Part shown: in pieces, positions 10,739 to 20,077 of the stretch | Layout of the letters: each line of letters opens with the position of its first letter | Position numbering within the stretch: the first letter of the stretch is position 1 | NCBI GenBank assembly: GCA_030424595.1 | Contig: JAUHWG010000034.1 | Coordinates: 37,338 to 101,337, forward strand | Source: Polyangia bacterium | Lineage (GTDB): Bacteria > Myxococcota_A > Polyangia > Nannocystales > Nannocystaceae | DNA length: 64,000 bases | Direction: 5' to 3' | Translations under genes and position numbers: made by a program | Notes under the pieces: model-generated | The model's input: only the letters and a program-made list of their open reading frames with translations | The model's database searches: none | What the model was told of the DNA's origin: nothing

Positions 10739-11194
10739 CTAGTTCGAGCCGTCCTCGCCGGCGCCGGTGCTGCAGGCCGCGGCGCAGCAGACGTGGCTGC
10801 CGGGGTAGCCCGCGCAGTTGGCCTCGACGTAGATCGCCCCGCCGGGTCCGTAACCGCAGTAACAGATCGTCACCTTGTCCTTCTCCGTCGCCCCGCCGCA
10901 GCCCTCGCCGGGGGTGCTGCCGGGGTCACAGAGGAGGAGCTCGTCGACGAGCTCGTCGTCGACGGGGCTGCTCTCTTCGAGCTCGAGGGCGAGCTCTTCG
11001 CCGAGCTCGGGGTCGACCTCGACGCGCTCGACCTCGAGCTGCGCCGCGACGATATCGCGGGGCTGCTCGACGTCGTCGACGTCGCAGGCGGTGGCGCCCA
11101 CGAGGATGCCCGTGGCGAGGGCGAGGCCGCCGGAGATCGCGAAGACCCCGGAGAAGAGCGAGCGGAGGGTGTGCTTGACGTTGGATGCGTGCAT
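10739..11194 (-). CDS. Acidic Cys-rich secreted protein, probably a lipoprotein
   Basis: 151 residues from ATG 11194. The signal peptide (LRSLFSGVFAISGGLALATGILVGATAC) ends in a plausible lipobox. The mature protein begins with a very acidic segment (VEVDPELGEELALELEE, VDDELVDELLL) and ends with a compact Cys-rich domain: CDPGSTPGEGCGG, TICYCGYGPGGAIYVEANC, SHVCCAAAC. Eight Cys in the last 65 residues suggest disulfide pairing outside the cytoplasm. The layout recalls short RiPP-like or leader-plus-core peptides, but the lipobox and size argue for a small lipoprotein. Function unknown. Confidence 0.55.
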   Translation of the reverse strand: MHASNVKHTLRSLFSGVFAISGGLALATGILVGATACDVDDVEQPRDIVAAQLEVERVEVDPELGEELALELEESSPVDDELVDELLLCDPGSTPGEGCGGATEKDKVTICYCGYGPGGAIYVEANCAGYPGSHVCCAAACSTGAGEDGSN

Positions 11195-11441
11195 GGTCAC
11201 GGGGGATGCATGAGCAAGCAGCGTGCACACCGGCGATCATCAGAAAAGCCAATGATCTCGTCGCCTATGGCCGTGACGAGCGGGGAGCCGCCCGGGACAT
11301 GTGTCTCGGACACCCTGGGACCGCGGAGTGTCTTCCCCTGCAGCGCCACGGCGCTGCGATCCCGCTCAAGAAGTGCGCGGTATGGTCGGACTCCTGCGCG
11401 GTCTAGCGATGCGATCTCGCGCCGGAGCGCTGCTCTCTGAA

Positions 11442-11475
11442 CCGGTTGAACCGCGGCCCTTTCAACCGGGATAAT
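11442..11475 (+). promoter_or_regulatory. Sigma70-type promoter overlapped by a perfect inverted repeat
   Basis: TTGAAC (11446-11451), an 18-nt spacer and GATAAT (11470-11475) form a good sigma70-type promoter 8 nt before the ATG at 11484. The inverted repeat CCGGTTGAA (11442-11450) / TTCAACCGG (11461-11469) covers the -35 box and spacer, the usual place for a repressor operator. Alternatively TAATGG with a 6-nt gap is the -10 of a leaderless start. Confidence 0.55.
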
Positions 11476-11483
11476 GGGGACCC

Positions 11484-12074
11484 ATGACGTCGAACAAGGT
11501 GCGAATCTATGCGATCGGGGCAGCGTTCTGCCTCCACGTCTTCGCCTCAGCGCGAGCCGATGCCGCGAATACTCCGCCTGCGATCAGCGAACCTCAGACG
11601 ACGGACGCGGTGCCTTCGACCTTTACAGTGGTCGTTGAGCCTGGGACCTACGACTACTGCGACACCGACGGGTGCTCGCAGAACGTCCCCGAGCAGATCA
11701 GGGTCGAAGCTGACGAGGTGAACGCAGGCAGCGAGTCCCCCGAGAACGGCGAGGACGTGATGATCGAGGTCACGCTCGAGCCCGGGATGCACACATTGGT
11801 CGCCAAGAGCGAGCCGCTTCTCGGGCCGATTCAGTCCTCGAGCGCGGTCACTGTCCTGGTCGAGAGCACCCCGGCGGCAGAGACGGGGACAGACACCGCG
11901 ACGGAGGGGACCAGTGGTACGACGGAGGGCGGCCCGACGACAGCCGGCCCGACGGGCGGTGAGGATGGATGCGCGTGCTCGAGCGTGGACGCGCCGGCAT
12001 CGGCTTGGTGGGCGATCTGCGGGGTTGGAGCGCTGATCGCTCGTCGTCGACGCTCCGCCTCGTCGTCGCGCTAA
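11484..12074 (+). CDS. Secreted protein with a MYXO-CTERM-like sorting tail
   Basis: 196 residues. The signal peptide is MTSNKVRIYAIGAAFCLHVF... with an ARADA cleavage region. A beta-sandwich-like domain of about 100 residues follows (PSTFTVVVEPGTYDYC, EDVMIEVTLEPGMHTLVAKS). Then comes a Thr/Gly/Glu spacer (TGTDTATEGTSGTTEGG) and a C-terminal GCACSSVD-(hydrophobic)-ARRRRS tail. A short Cys-containing motif, one membrane helix and an Arg cluster are the hallmarks of MYXO-CTERM surface anchoring in myxobacteria. A putative sigma70 promoter with an operator-like palindrome lies just upstream, so expression may be controlled. No ligand can be deduced. Confidence 0.7.
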   Translation: MTSNKVRIYAIGAAFCLHVFASARADAANTPPAISEPQTTDAVPSTFTVVVEPGTYDYCDTDGCSQNVPEQIRVEADEVNAGSESPENGEDVMIEVTLEPGMHTLVAKSEPLLGPIQSSSAVTVLVESTPAAETGTDTATEGTSGTTEGGPTTAGPTGGEDGCACSSVDAPASAWWAICGVGALIARRRRSASSSR

Positions 12075-12076
12075 TC

Positions 12077-12126
12077 TGGCTGCGGCTGCGGCTGCGGCTG
12101 CGGCTGCGGCTGCGGCTGCGGCTGTG
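12077..12126. repeat. Hexanucleotide tandem repeat (CTGCGG)n
   Basis: About eight copies of CTGCGG start 2 bases after the stop of the preceding gene and end before the 3' end of the convergent peptidase gene. It is non-coding; read antisense it would give a Pro-Gln run. Confidence 0.85.
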
Positions 12127-12159
12127 GGATCGCCGATGCCAAGCTGGCGGGCGTTCGGC

Positions 12160-14388
12160 TCATCGGCTGCGCTTTGCGGCCCTCTTCGCGGCGCCGGGGA
12201 CGGGGAAGCCGCGGTCGCGGAGGAGGGCGGCGACCTCGGGATCGCGGCCGCGGAAGGCCCGGAAGGCGTCGGCTGGATCGACGGAGTTGCGGGGGGCGAA
12301 GAGGTGCTCGACCAGGGCCTTGGCGAGGGTCTTGTCGTAGAAGCCGCCGCTCGACTCGGCGAACGCCTCGGCCGCGTCTGCGGTCAGGACGTCGGCCCAC
12401 ATATAGCCATAGTATCCGGCGGAATAACCCTCACCAGAGAAGATGTGGCCGAAGTGCGGGGTCCTGTGGCGCATGACGATCTCCGCTGGAGCGCCGAGCT
12501 GCTCCAGGGTCTCGCGCTCGAAGGCGTCGGGGTCGAGGCCCTTCGGGTCGGCGGTGTGGAGCTTGAGGTCCATCAGGGCCGAGGCCAGGTATTCGCTGGT
12601 CGCGAAGCCCTGGTTGAAGGTCGAGGCCTCCTCGATCTTGGCGACGAGCGCGGCCGGCATCGGCTCCCCGGTCCTGTAGTGGACGAGGTACTTCGCGATC
12701 ACCTTGTCGGTGAAGAGCCAGCGCTCGAGGAGCTGCGACTGGAACTCGGTGTAGTCGCGCACTCCGCCGTTGAGGGTCGGGTAGTCGACGTTGGAGGAGA
12801 GCGAGTGGAGCGCGTGGCCGAACTCATGGAAGAAGGTCTGGGCGTCGTCCCAGGAGACGAGCACGGGCTCGCCCGGGGCCCCCTTCATGAAGTTGGAGTT
12901 GTTCGAGGCGAGGACGGGGGTCTCGCCGTCGATCGTCGTGTGGCCGCGGTAGCTGGTGGCCCAGGCGCCGGAGCGCTTGCCGGGGCGGGCGAAGGGATCG
13001 AGGTACCAGAGGCCGACCAGCTCGCCGGAGCTGCGATCCTTGACCTCCCAGACCCTCACGTCGGGGTGGAAGACGGGGACCTTGGCGTCGGCGGCGACCG
13101 GCGTAAACTCGAAGCCGAAGAGCTCGCCGGCGACCATGAACATCGCCTCGCGGAGCTTGTCTAGCTGGAGGTATTGTTTGACCTCGTCGGAGTCGAGGTC
13201 GTATTTGGCGAGCCGGACCTTGTCGGCGTAATAGCGGTAGTCCCAGGCCTCGATCTTGAAGTTCTTCTGCCGGTTCGCCCGGCCGACGCCCTTCTCGGCG
13301 AGCTTTTGCATGTCGCGGACCTCTTCGCGGACGCGGGCGACGGCGGCGGGCCAGACGGTCATCATCAGCTCCATCGCCCGCTCGGGGGTCTTGGCCATCC
13401 GATCCTCGAGGCGCCATTGTGCGTAGTTGTCGTAGCCGAGGAGGGCGACCCGCTCGTCCCGGAGCTCGAGGATCTTGGCGATGATCGCGTTGTTGTCGTG
13501 CTCGTCGCCGTTGTCGCCGCGGCTGTAGTAGGTGCGCCAGACCTTCTCGCGCAGGCCGCGGTCGTCGGCGTAGGTGAGGAAGGGGTCGACCGAGGAGCGG
13601 GTGTTGGTGACCGCGTACTCGCCCTCGTGTCCGCGCGAGGCGGCCTCGTTGGCGGCGCTCGCCTTGAAGGACTCGGGCAGGCCGGCGAGCTGCTCCTCCT
13701 TGAGGTAGTGGACATAGCCCTCCTCGTCGGCGAGGACGTTGTTGCCGAAGCGGGTGTAGAGCTCGGCGAGCTCGCGCTGGATCTCGGCGTAGCGGAGCTT
13801 GGCGTCGCCCTGGAGGGTCGCGCCTTCGCGGGCGAAACGATCGTAGCGGAGCTTGATCAGGCGCTTTTCGGCGGGGCCATAGGACTTCGCGTCGGCGTCG
13901 TGGACGGCCTTGACGCGGGCGAAGAGCGCCGCGTTTTGGATGATCGTCGAGCGATACTCCGAGAAGAGCGGGGCCAAGCGGGCCTGGACCTCGCGGAACT
14001 CGGGGGTCGAGAGGTTGCTCGACATGACCCCGTAGTAGGCCCAGAAGCGGTCGAGGGCCTTCCCTGAGCGCTCCATGGCGATGATCGTGTTGTCGAGGTC
14101 CGGCGTCGCAGGGTCGCTCGCGATCGCGTCGAGCTCGGCGAGGTGCAGGCGCATGCCCTCCTTCGCCGCCTCTTCGACGTCGGCGAGGTTCATCTGATCA
14201 AAGTCCGGAACGCCGCCGTAGGGGCCATTCCACTCGGCGAGGAGCGGGTTGACGGCGGCGGGCGCCTCGTCGCTGGCGGCTGCGGTCGGCGGCGCGGGGG
14301 GCTGAGGCTCGCCCTTGGAGGGGCCGTCGCAGGCGATGAGGGCGGTGAGCAGCGCGAGGGAGATCGAGGCACGGAGCATAGTCGGCAT
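12160..14388 (-). CDS. M3-family zinc oligopeptidase / peptidyl-dipeptidase, lipoprotein
   Basis: 742 residues from ATG 14388; a second ATG at 14379 is possible. The signal peptide MLRASISLALLTALIAC ends in a lipobox, so this is an envelope-anchored enzyme, unlike the mostly cytosolic Dcp/OpdA proteins. The catalytic motif FFHEFGHALH lies near residue 518, with the third ligand region downstream. Flanking blocks (WYLDPFARPGKRSGAWATS, ARPGKRSG, FGHIFSGEGYSAGYYGYMW) match the M3A family of thimet oligopeptidase/Dcp. It should trim short peptides and may process peptides from prey or the periplasm. Codon use matches the neighbours. Confidence 0.9.
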   Translation of the reverse strand: MPTMLRASISLALLTALIACDGPSKGEPQPPAPPTAAASDEAPAAVNPLLAEWNGPYGGVPDFDQMNLADVEEAAKEGMRLHLAELDAIASDPATPDLDNTIIAMERSGKALDRFWAYYGVMSSNLSTPEFREVQARLAPLFSEYRSTIIQNAALFARVKAVHDADAKSYGPAEKRLIKLRYDRFAREGATLQGDAKLRYAEIQRELAELYTRFGNNVLADEEGYVHYLKEEQLAGLPESFKASAANEAASRGHEGEYAVTNTRSSVDPFLTYADDRGLREKVWRTYYSRGDNGDEHDNNAIIAKILELRDERVALLGYDNYAQWRLEDRMAKTPERAMELMMTVWPAAVARVREEVRDMQKLAEKGVGRANRQKNFKIEAWDYRYYADKVRLAKYDLDSDEVKQYLQLDKLREAMFMVAGELFGFEFTPVAADAKVPVFHPDVRVWEVKDRSSGELVGLWYLDPFARPGKRSGAWATSYRGHTTIDGETPVLASNNSNFMKGAPGEPVLVSWDDAQTFFHEFGHALHSLSSNVDYPTLNGGVRDYTEFQSQLLERWLFTDKVIAKYLVHYRTGEPMPAALVAKIEEASTFNQGFATSEYLASALMDLKLHTADPKGLDPDAFERETLEQLGAPAEIVMRHRTPHFGHIFSGEGYSAGYYGYMWADVLTADAAEAFAESSGGFYDKTLAKALVEHLFAPRNSVDPADAFRAFRGRDPEVAALLRDRGFPVPGAAKRAAKRSR

Positions 14389-14490
14389 GGGCTTCGCGCG
14401 GACTCTACCAAGCTTTGGATCGGCGATCCTCTCCGCCGGGTTGCCTGCATACTCACGGACCTCGCAGGGGTGCAGGCGAAACCCTGCCTG

Positions 14491-14556
14491 GTCGCGGACG
14501 CGGCGAAGGGGGGCTCGTCGCGGACGCGGCGAAGGGGGGCTCGTCGCGTCCGCGAC
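14491..14556. repeat. 26-bp direct repeat with palindromic end
   Basis: Two perfect tandem copies of a 26-bp unit (14491-14516 and 14517-14542, each starting GTCGCGGACGCGGCGAAGGG) are followed by a partial third that forms the palindrome GTCGCGTCCGCGAC (14543-14556). They lie between the divergent starts of the M3 peptidase and thioesterase genes. Confidence 0.8.
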
Positions 14557-14610
14557 GACGGGGTCCTCGACCTTGCGCCGAGGCGGTCGGGGGCCGATGA
14601 TCCGCCGGCC

Positions 14611-15027
14611 ATGCCGGCGATCTACGATCACCACCACACGGTCCGCAGCGACGAGATCGACTTCCTCGGGCACGCGAACAACCTCTGCTACATGGCGTGG
14701 ATGCAGGACGCCGCGCTGGCCCACTCCGACGCTCAAGGGTGGCCCACGTCGCGCTATCAGGAGCTCGGCGCGGTCTGGGTGGTGCGTCGGCACGAGGTGG
14801 ACTACCTCCGGCCGGCGCTGGTCGGGGATGCGCTGGTGATCCGGACCTGGGTGGTGGCGATAGGGCGGCTCGACAGCGTCCGCGGCTATCGAATCCTCCG
14901 CGCCGCGGACGGGGCCCTGCTCGTGGAGGGGGAGACCCGCTGGATCTGGGTCGACACGGCGACGGGGCGGCCGCGGCGGGTGCCTCCCGAGGTCGTCCAG
15001 GCGTTTCCCCGGTCCACCCCCGACTGA
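14611..15027 (+). CDS. Hot-dog acyl-CoA thioesterase family protein
   Basis: 138 residues. The N-terminus has the 4-hydroxybenzoyl-CoA-thioesterase/YbgC hot-dog motif: RSDEIDFLGHANNLCYMAWM, where Asp and the GHxNN loop form the active site. The central long helix and strands (VDYLRPALVGDALVIRTWV, LLVEGETRWIWVDTATGRP) match the fold and length of the family. It is predicted to hydrolyse acyl-CoA or acyl-ACP thioesters in the cytoplasm; chain length cannot be read. It starts 222 bases from the divergent M3 peptidase gene and ends 5 bases before the 3' end of the convergent HTTM gene. Confidence 0.85.
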   Translation: MPAIYDHHHTVRSDEIDFLGHANNLCYMAWMQDAALAHSDAQGWPTSRYQELGAVWVVRRHEVDYLRPALVGDALVIRTWVVAIGRLDSVRGYRILRAADGALLVEGETRWIWVDTATGRPRRVPPEVVQAFPRSTPD

Positions 15028-15032
15028 CCTCG

Positions 15033-15953
15033 TCAGGATCGGCGAGCGCTCGGGAGGAGGGGGTCGAAGAGGCGCTCTGTCGCGACAAAGCTGAGGAAGG
15101 CGACGCCGCTCAGCGGGTACCAGAAGGCGATCCCCATGGTCGCGAGGATCCCGAGGTGCATCCCCCAGGCGCTTAGGATCCAGGCCCGTCGCAGCTTGCC
15201 GGGGCGCATCGCGATCGCGGCGCCGAGCTCGATGACGAGGGTGCCGGCGGCGAAGAGGGAGAAGATCCAGGGCTGGCGCAGGAGCGGACCTGTGAGCGGG
15301 GAGATCGGTGCGCCGAGGCGCACCTTTCGGATCGCGTCGTGGGCGACGAGGTTGCGGATCGCGTCGCCCTTGGCCCAGGCCCAGCCGCCGTTGGTCAGCT
15401 TGGCGAGGCCGGCGAGGCCGTAGCTGACGATGACCGTGAGCATCAGCAGGCGCAGGGGCCAGCCGTAGCGGGCGCCGTCACCTTCGCGGGTCCGGCCGGC
15501 GCGTCGATCGAGGGAGAGGGCGTCGGCGGCGGGGACGAGGCTGAGGACCAGCGCCTGCATGACGGCGAGGTTTTGCGCGTGGGCGAGGTGGCCCCAGGAG
15601 TTGAGATAGGAGGTGAGGGCGAGGAGGGCGAGGGCGTAGATCGGCGCGAGATGGCGGTAGCGCCAGCCCAGGGTGAAGGCGAGGCCGCCGAGGAGGGCGA
15701 TCGCGGCGGTGATCGTCAGGGCGAGGGGGCTGGGCGGGGCGCCCATCGGCGTGAGGAGGCCGACCGGGGCGAAGCGCGAGGGGTCGAAGCCGCTTCGGCG
15801 GACGAGGGCCGGAGCGTGGCCGAGGACGAGGAGCGTCGTGTAGAGGCCGACGGCGACGCGGACCCAGGCGAGGCGCCGCGCAGGGGCGGGGGCTCGCCAC
15901 CAGGCGTCGACGGAGCGCAGGAGCGACGGGGCTGCTAGCGAGGTACCGGGCAT
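15033..15953 (-). CDS. HTTM-domain multi-pass membrane protein
   Basis: 306 residues with six or more hydrophobic helices. It has the HTTM (horizontally transferred transmembrane, VKD-carboxylase-like) features: WVRVAVGLYTTLLVLG near the start, TSYLNSWGHLAHAQNLAVMQ in the middle, GLAKLTNGGWAWAKGDAIR, and WIFSLFAAGTLVIELGAAIA. Bacterial HTTM proteins resemble the membrane part of vitamin-K gamma-carboxylase, but most lack a proven reaction. It begins 19 bases inside the 3' end of the upstream gene (15935-16399), so the two are translated as a pair. That partner carries the motif often seen beside HTTM genes. Confidence 0.85.
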   Translation of the reverse strand: MPGTSLAAPSLLRSVDAWWRAPAPARRLAWVRVAVGLYTTLLVLGHAPALVRRSGFDPSRFAPVGLLTPMGAPPSPLALTITAAIALLGGLAFTLGWRYRHLAPIYALALLALTSYLNSWGHLAHAQNLAVMQALVLSLVPAADALSLDRRAGRTREGDGARYGWPLRLLMLTVIVSYGLAGLAKLTNGGWAWAKGDAIRNLVAHDAIRKVRLGAPISPLTGPLLRQPWIFSLFAAGTLVIELGAAIAMRPGKLRRAWILSAWGMHLGILATMGIAFWYPLSGVAFLSFVATERLFDPLLPSARRS

Positions 15954-16399
15954 CGGGCGTGGATCTTGATCGCCTCCGGCATGTCGGCGCCGAGGAAGTA
16001 GGCTTCAGCGTCGTAGCGCTCGGTGAGGAAGAGGACCTCGACGTAGCGGTCGCGGAGGTCGGGATCGGCGGCGACGCGACCTGCGACCGTCGTGCACAGG
16101 GCGCGCCGACGCTCAGGGCTGCTCGCGCCGGTCGTCGTCCGGACCGCGAGGATCACCGACGGGTCGCCGGCGATGAGGGCAGGGCTCAGGAGCTCCTGCT
16201 CGCCGGACGCGGTGATGCCGAGGAGCGTGCGGACCCGGGACGTCGTCCCCATCGCGCCGGAGTACATCGGGTAGGTGGTCAGCGGGAAGCCGTCGACCGG
16301 CTCGCAGCGGAGCACCGGCGAGAGCATCGCCAGGAGGACGCAGAGGCTGAGGCCGTAGGCCCAAGCGTGCTCCCGAGCGTCGTCGCGGTGGTTTCGCAT
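15935..16399 (-). CDS. HTTM-partner protein with an FPLTTYPMYS motif
   Basis: 154 residues with one N-terminal membrane anchor (WAYGLSLCVLLAMLSPVL). Just after it is DGFPLTTYPMYSGAMG, a motif I associate with small proteins encoded next to HTTM genes. The remaining 100 residues look periplasmic: a beta-alpha domain with SVILAVRTTTGASSPERRR, DPDLRDRYVEVLFLTERYD and a C-terminal Cys. It overlaps the HTTM gene by 19 bases and is upstream, which suggests a two-component membrane enzyme or complex. The family association is from memory, not a search. Confidence 0.65.
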   Translation of the reverse strand: MRNHRDDAREHAWAYGLSLCVLLAMLSPVLRCEPVDGFPLTTYPMYSGAMGTTSRVRTLLGITASGEQELLSPALIAGDPSVILAVRTTTGASSPERRRALCTTVAGRVAADPDLRDRYVEVLFLTERYDAEAYFLGADMPEAIKIHARCPVPR

Positions 16400-16451
16400 G
16401 ATGGGGCGCTTTGTCCCCGCGCTGGCCCGTGACCCGGAGGTCGACGAACCC

Positions 16452-17456
16452 CTACGCTTGTACCATGAACCAGTGGGGCGCCTGCTGCTCCAGGCCGTCG
16501 CGGCCGTGGGCCCTGTCCATCCACGAGAGATCGACCTTGGCGATCAGCCGGTGGGGGTTGATGACATAGTGCGAGGTGTAATAGTGCTTGCGCGTCAGCT
16601 CGACCGAGTTGGAGCGCTTGACGACCGGCCAGCTGTAGATCTCGCGGACATAGCCGCTGAGCGCGGGGTAGTCCTGCACCCGGCGCAGGCTACATTTAAA
16701 GTGGATGTTGTAGACAAAGTCGAAGCGCCACAGGGTCGGGAAGAGGATGATATCGGCGAAGGTGAAGCGGTCGCCCAAGACCCAGCGCTGGGAGGTGAGC
16801 CTGGCCTCGAGCTCGTCGAGCTTGGCGAAGAGCCCGTCGACGACCTCGTCGTGGACCTCCTGCTTGGAGGCGAAGCCCGCCCGGTAGACCCCGTTGAGCA
16901 GCGGCTCGTAGAGATCGGCGTAGAGGTCGTCGATCGCCTGCCGGAGGTCTTCCGGGTAGAGGTCGACCTCGGGGTGGGTCGCCCGCGCGCGGAAGAGGTC
17001 GTGGAGGATCGGCGCCATCTCCTGCGACTCGTTGTGGAGAACCCGACGCTCGCGCTTGTCCCAGAGCATCGGCGTCGTGCTCTTGGTGTCGTGCTCGGGG
17101 TTGCCCAGGAGGTAGACGTCCTTCAGCGTCGACTTGCCGTAGAGCGGGTCGGGGTACTCCTCGCTGAAGACCCAGCCGGTCTGCTGGGTGTCCTCCTCGA
17201 TCACGCCGAAGACCGGGTCGGAGTCGATGACGGCGATCGCGTCGCTGAGCCCGAGCATGTCGATCAGCATCTTCACGCGGGTCGCCCAGGGGCAGGCGTG
17301 GGAGCCGTAGATGACGTAGCGATCGGCCTCGTCGCTCGGCGGTGGTTCGCGGTAGGCGCTCCGCGTCCGCTCCCAGGTGCCCTCCTCGTCGTTGAGCTCG
17401 GACTCCCAGGTGAGGGTCTTTGGCTTGGCGGTCGAGGTGTCGCTTGCGTCTGTCAT
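16452..17456 (-). CDS. Glutathionyl-hydroquinone reductase (omega/xi-class GST)
   Basis: 334 residues from ATG 17456, preceded by GGAGA 7 nt upstream; an ATG at 17483 adds nine residues. The thioredoxin-like domain has the reductase motif YGSHACPWATRVKM near residue 54, with the nucleophilic Cys. Later blocks (DKRERRVLHNESQEMAPIL, ADLYEPLLNGVYRAGFA, FTFADIILFPTLWRFDFVY, YYTSHYVINPHRLIAK) are diagnostic of the YqjG/ECM4/PcpF family. It should remove glutathione from glutathionyl-hydroquinones in quinone detoxification. It is an isolated gene, divergent from the ABC-F gene. Confidence 0.93.
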   Translation of the reverse strand: MTDASDTSTAKPKTLTWESELNDEEGTWERTRSAYREPPPSDEADRYVIYGSHACPWATRVKMLIDMLGLSDAIAVIDSDPVFGVIEEDTQQTGWVFSEEYPDPLYGKSTLKDVYLLGNPEHDTKSTTPMLWDKRERRVLHNESQEMAPILHDLFRARATHPEVDLYPEDLRQAIDDLYADLYEPLLNGVYRAGFASKQEVHDEVVDGLFAKLDELEARLTSQRWVLGDRFTFADIILFPTLWRFDFVYNIHFKCSLRRVQDYPALSGYVREIYSWPVVKRSNSVELTRKHYYTSHYVINPHRLIAKVDLSWMDRAHGRDGLEQQAPHWFMVQA

Positions 17457-17683
17457 CGGCGGGTCTCCGGAGCGGTGGATCATGAGGGTACGACGAGATA
17501 GTGGCTCATCCGCGCCATTGTGCAGGTCCTCACGCGGCGCCGCCCAGGTCGCGACGCGGGGGCGTGGATGCGCGCGATCTCGCCGCTGCGCAGGGGTCTT
17601 CGGCGGCGGAGGAGTCTCGGCCGCCGAGGCGCCGCGATGGGCATGGCAGGGGGCCTCTCACTGGCAGAGGCGGACTTTGCCTG

Positions 17684-17689
17684 TACCCT
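17684..17689 (+). promoter_or_regulatory. -10 box TACCCT for the ABC-F gene
   Basis: TGTACCCT is followed by CCGCCGCG and the GTG at 17698, an 8-nt spacer. A TGGCAG 16 nt upstream is a weak -35. No Shine-Dalgarno is visible. Confidence 0.45.
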
Positions 17690-17697
17690 CCGCCGCG

Positions 17698-19320
<1,623 letters not shown>

Positions 19321-19369
19321 GGGTCGCGAGCGGTGCGTTCGGCCGCTCGCCCTCGTGTCGGGGGGCCCC

Positions 19370-19387
19370 CGGCGGACTCAGCCGCCG
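19370..19387. terminator. Small GC hairpin after the ABC-F gene
   Basis: CGGCGG and CCGCCG pair across ACTCAG. It lies about 50 bases after the ABC-F stop, before a convergent gene. There is no U-tract. Confidence 0.25.
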
Positions 19388-19430
19388 CGACGGACTCCGC
19401 TGCCGTGTCTCGCCAGGAGCTGCGAGGTCG

Positions 19431-19703
19431 CTACGGCCCCGTGCGGGGTCCTGCGGCCGTACTCGCCTCGGCCTTGGCCCGCGCGAGCCCGCGGGTGTAG
19501 CGGAGCGCTGCGGTCGCTAGAGCAGCGCTGCCGACGACCGTAAGCCCGGCGCCGACGTCCTCCAGGGCCTCGACGACCGGGGCAGGCTGATCCGGTCGCG
19601 CCCGGAGATCCGGGCGATCGGCGACCATCAGCAGGAGGCAGCCGAACAGGGTGCATACGAACGAGACAAACGACAGATTTGGACTGCGATGCGCCCACTT
19701 CAT
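19431..19703 (-). CDS. Small two-TM membrane protein
   Basis: 90 residues: a short basic start (MKWAHRSPN), a helix (LSFVSFVCTLFGCLLLMVA), a Pro/Asp-rich loop (DRPDLRARPDQPAPVVE), a second helix-like segment (VGAGLTVVGSAALATAAL) and a basic tail. It is too short for a family call. Support for it being a real gene comes from the box TATCGT exactly 6 nt before the ATG, the same leaderless arrangement seen at better-known genes here. It is convergent with the ABC-F gene. Confidence 0.55.
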   Translation of the reverse strand: MKWAHRSPNLSFVSFVCTLFGCLLLMVADRPDLRARPDQPAPVVEALEDVGAGLTVVGSAALATAALRYTRGLARAKAEASTAAGPRTGP

Positions 19704-20077
19704 CGGCGCACGATAGCCGGTCGCCGCGCGGATCTTTCACGAATTTACACGGGCCATCTCGCCGCGCTCCGAGGCGGCGGGTGTTCCGCCGAGCCACTCG
19801 GTCAGCCTGTCGGAGCGTGTCGGCGCTCGGCGACGCGATCCGCGACGACCGTCGCCGGGCGCCGCCCGCGGACCAGCGGGCAGCGAGTGTGGGCACTCCT
19901 GGACCGGCGGGGGGTCGAGGCTCCGACTATGTCAACAGTCTTACTATGCCTCACTATACATAGTTATATGATCAGTGTCGTATCCTGTGCTGATGCCGGC
20001 CGTCGAGGAGTGTCCAGGAGGGCTGGAGGTGCTGCTCGGGTGAAGCGCGACCTTGCGCAGCGGCCATGGAGGGCGTA
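19704..20077. other. Intergenic region with an AT-rich island
   Basis: About 370 bases without a convincing gene. From about 19925 to 19995 base composition drops sharply toward AT in an otherwise GC-rich window. This patch contains the palindrome ACTATACATAGT (19953-19964), TACTAT and TTATATG. It lies 80-150 bases upstream of the hydrolase gene and is the best candidate for that gene's promoter and operator. Confidence 0.5.
19710..19715 (-). promoter_or_regulatory. -10 box TATCGT, leaderless promoter
   Basis: On the minus strand TATCGT is followed by GCGCCG and the ATG at 19703. Confidence 0.45.

Noticed and set aside
10739..11194. RiPP-type precursor peptide (acidic leader, Cys-rich core)
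   Set aside because: A signal peptide with a lipobox-like Cys and the lack of any modification or transport enzyme nearby favour a small lipoprotein.
12077..12126. Poly Pro-Gln peptide on the minus strand
   Set aside because: The hexanucleotide repeat is intergenic. The frame has no start signal and ends at once.
12124..13164. Long open frame on the plus strand opposite the M3 peptidase
   Set aside because: It is antisense to a clear M3 peptidase with an HEFGH motif. Its Gly/Val/Glu-rich text is typical of antisense frames in GC-rich DNA.
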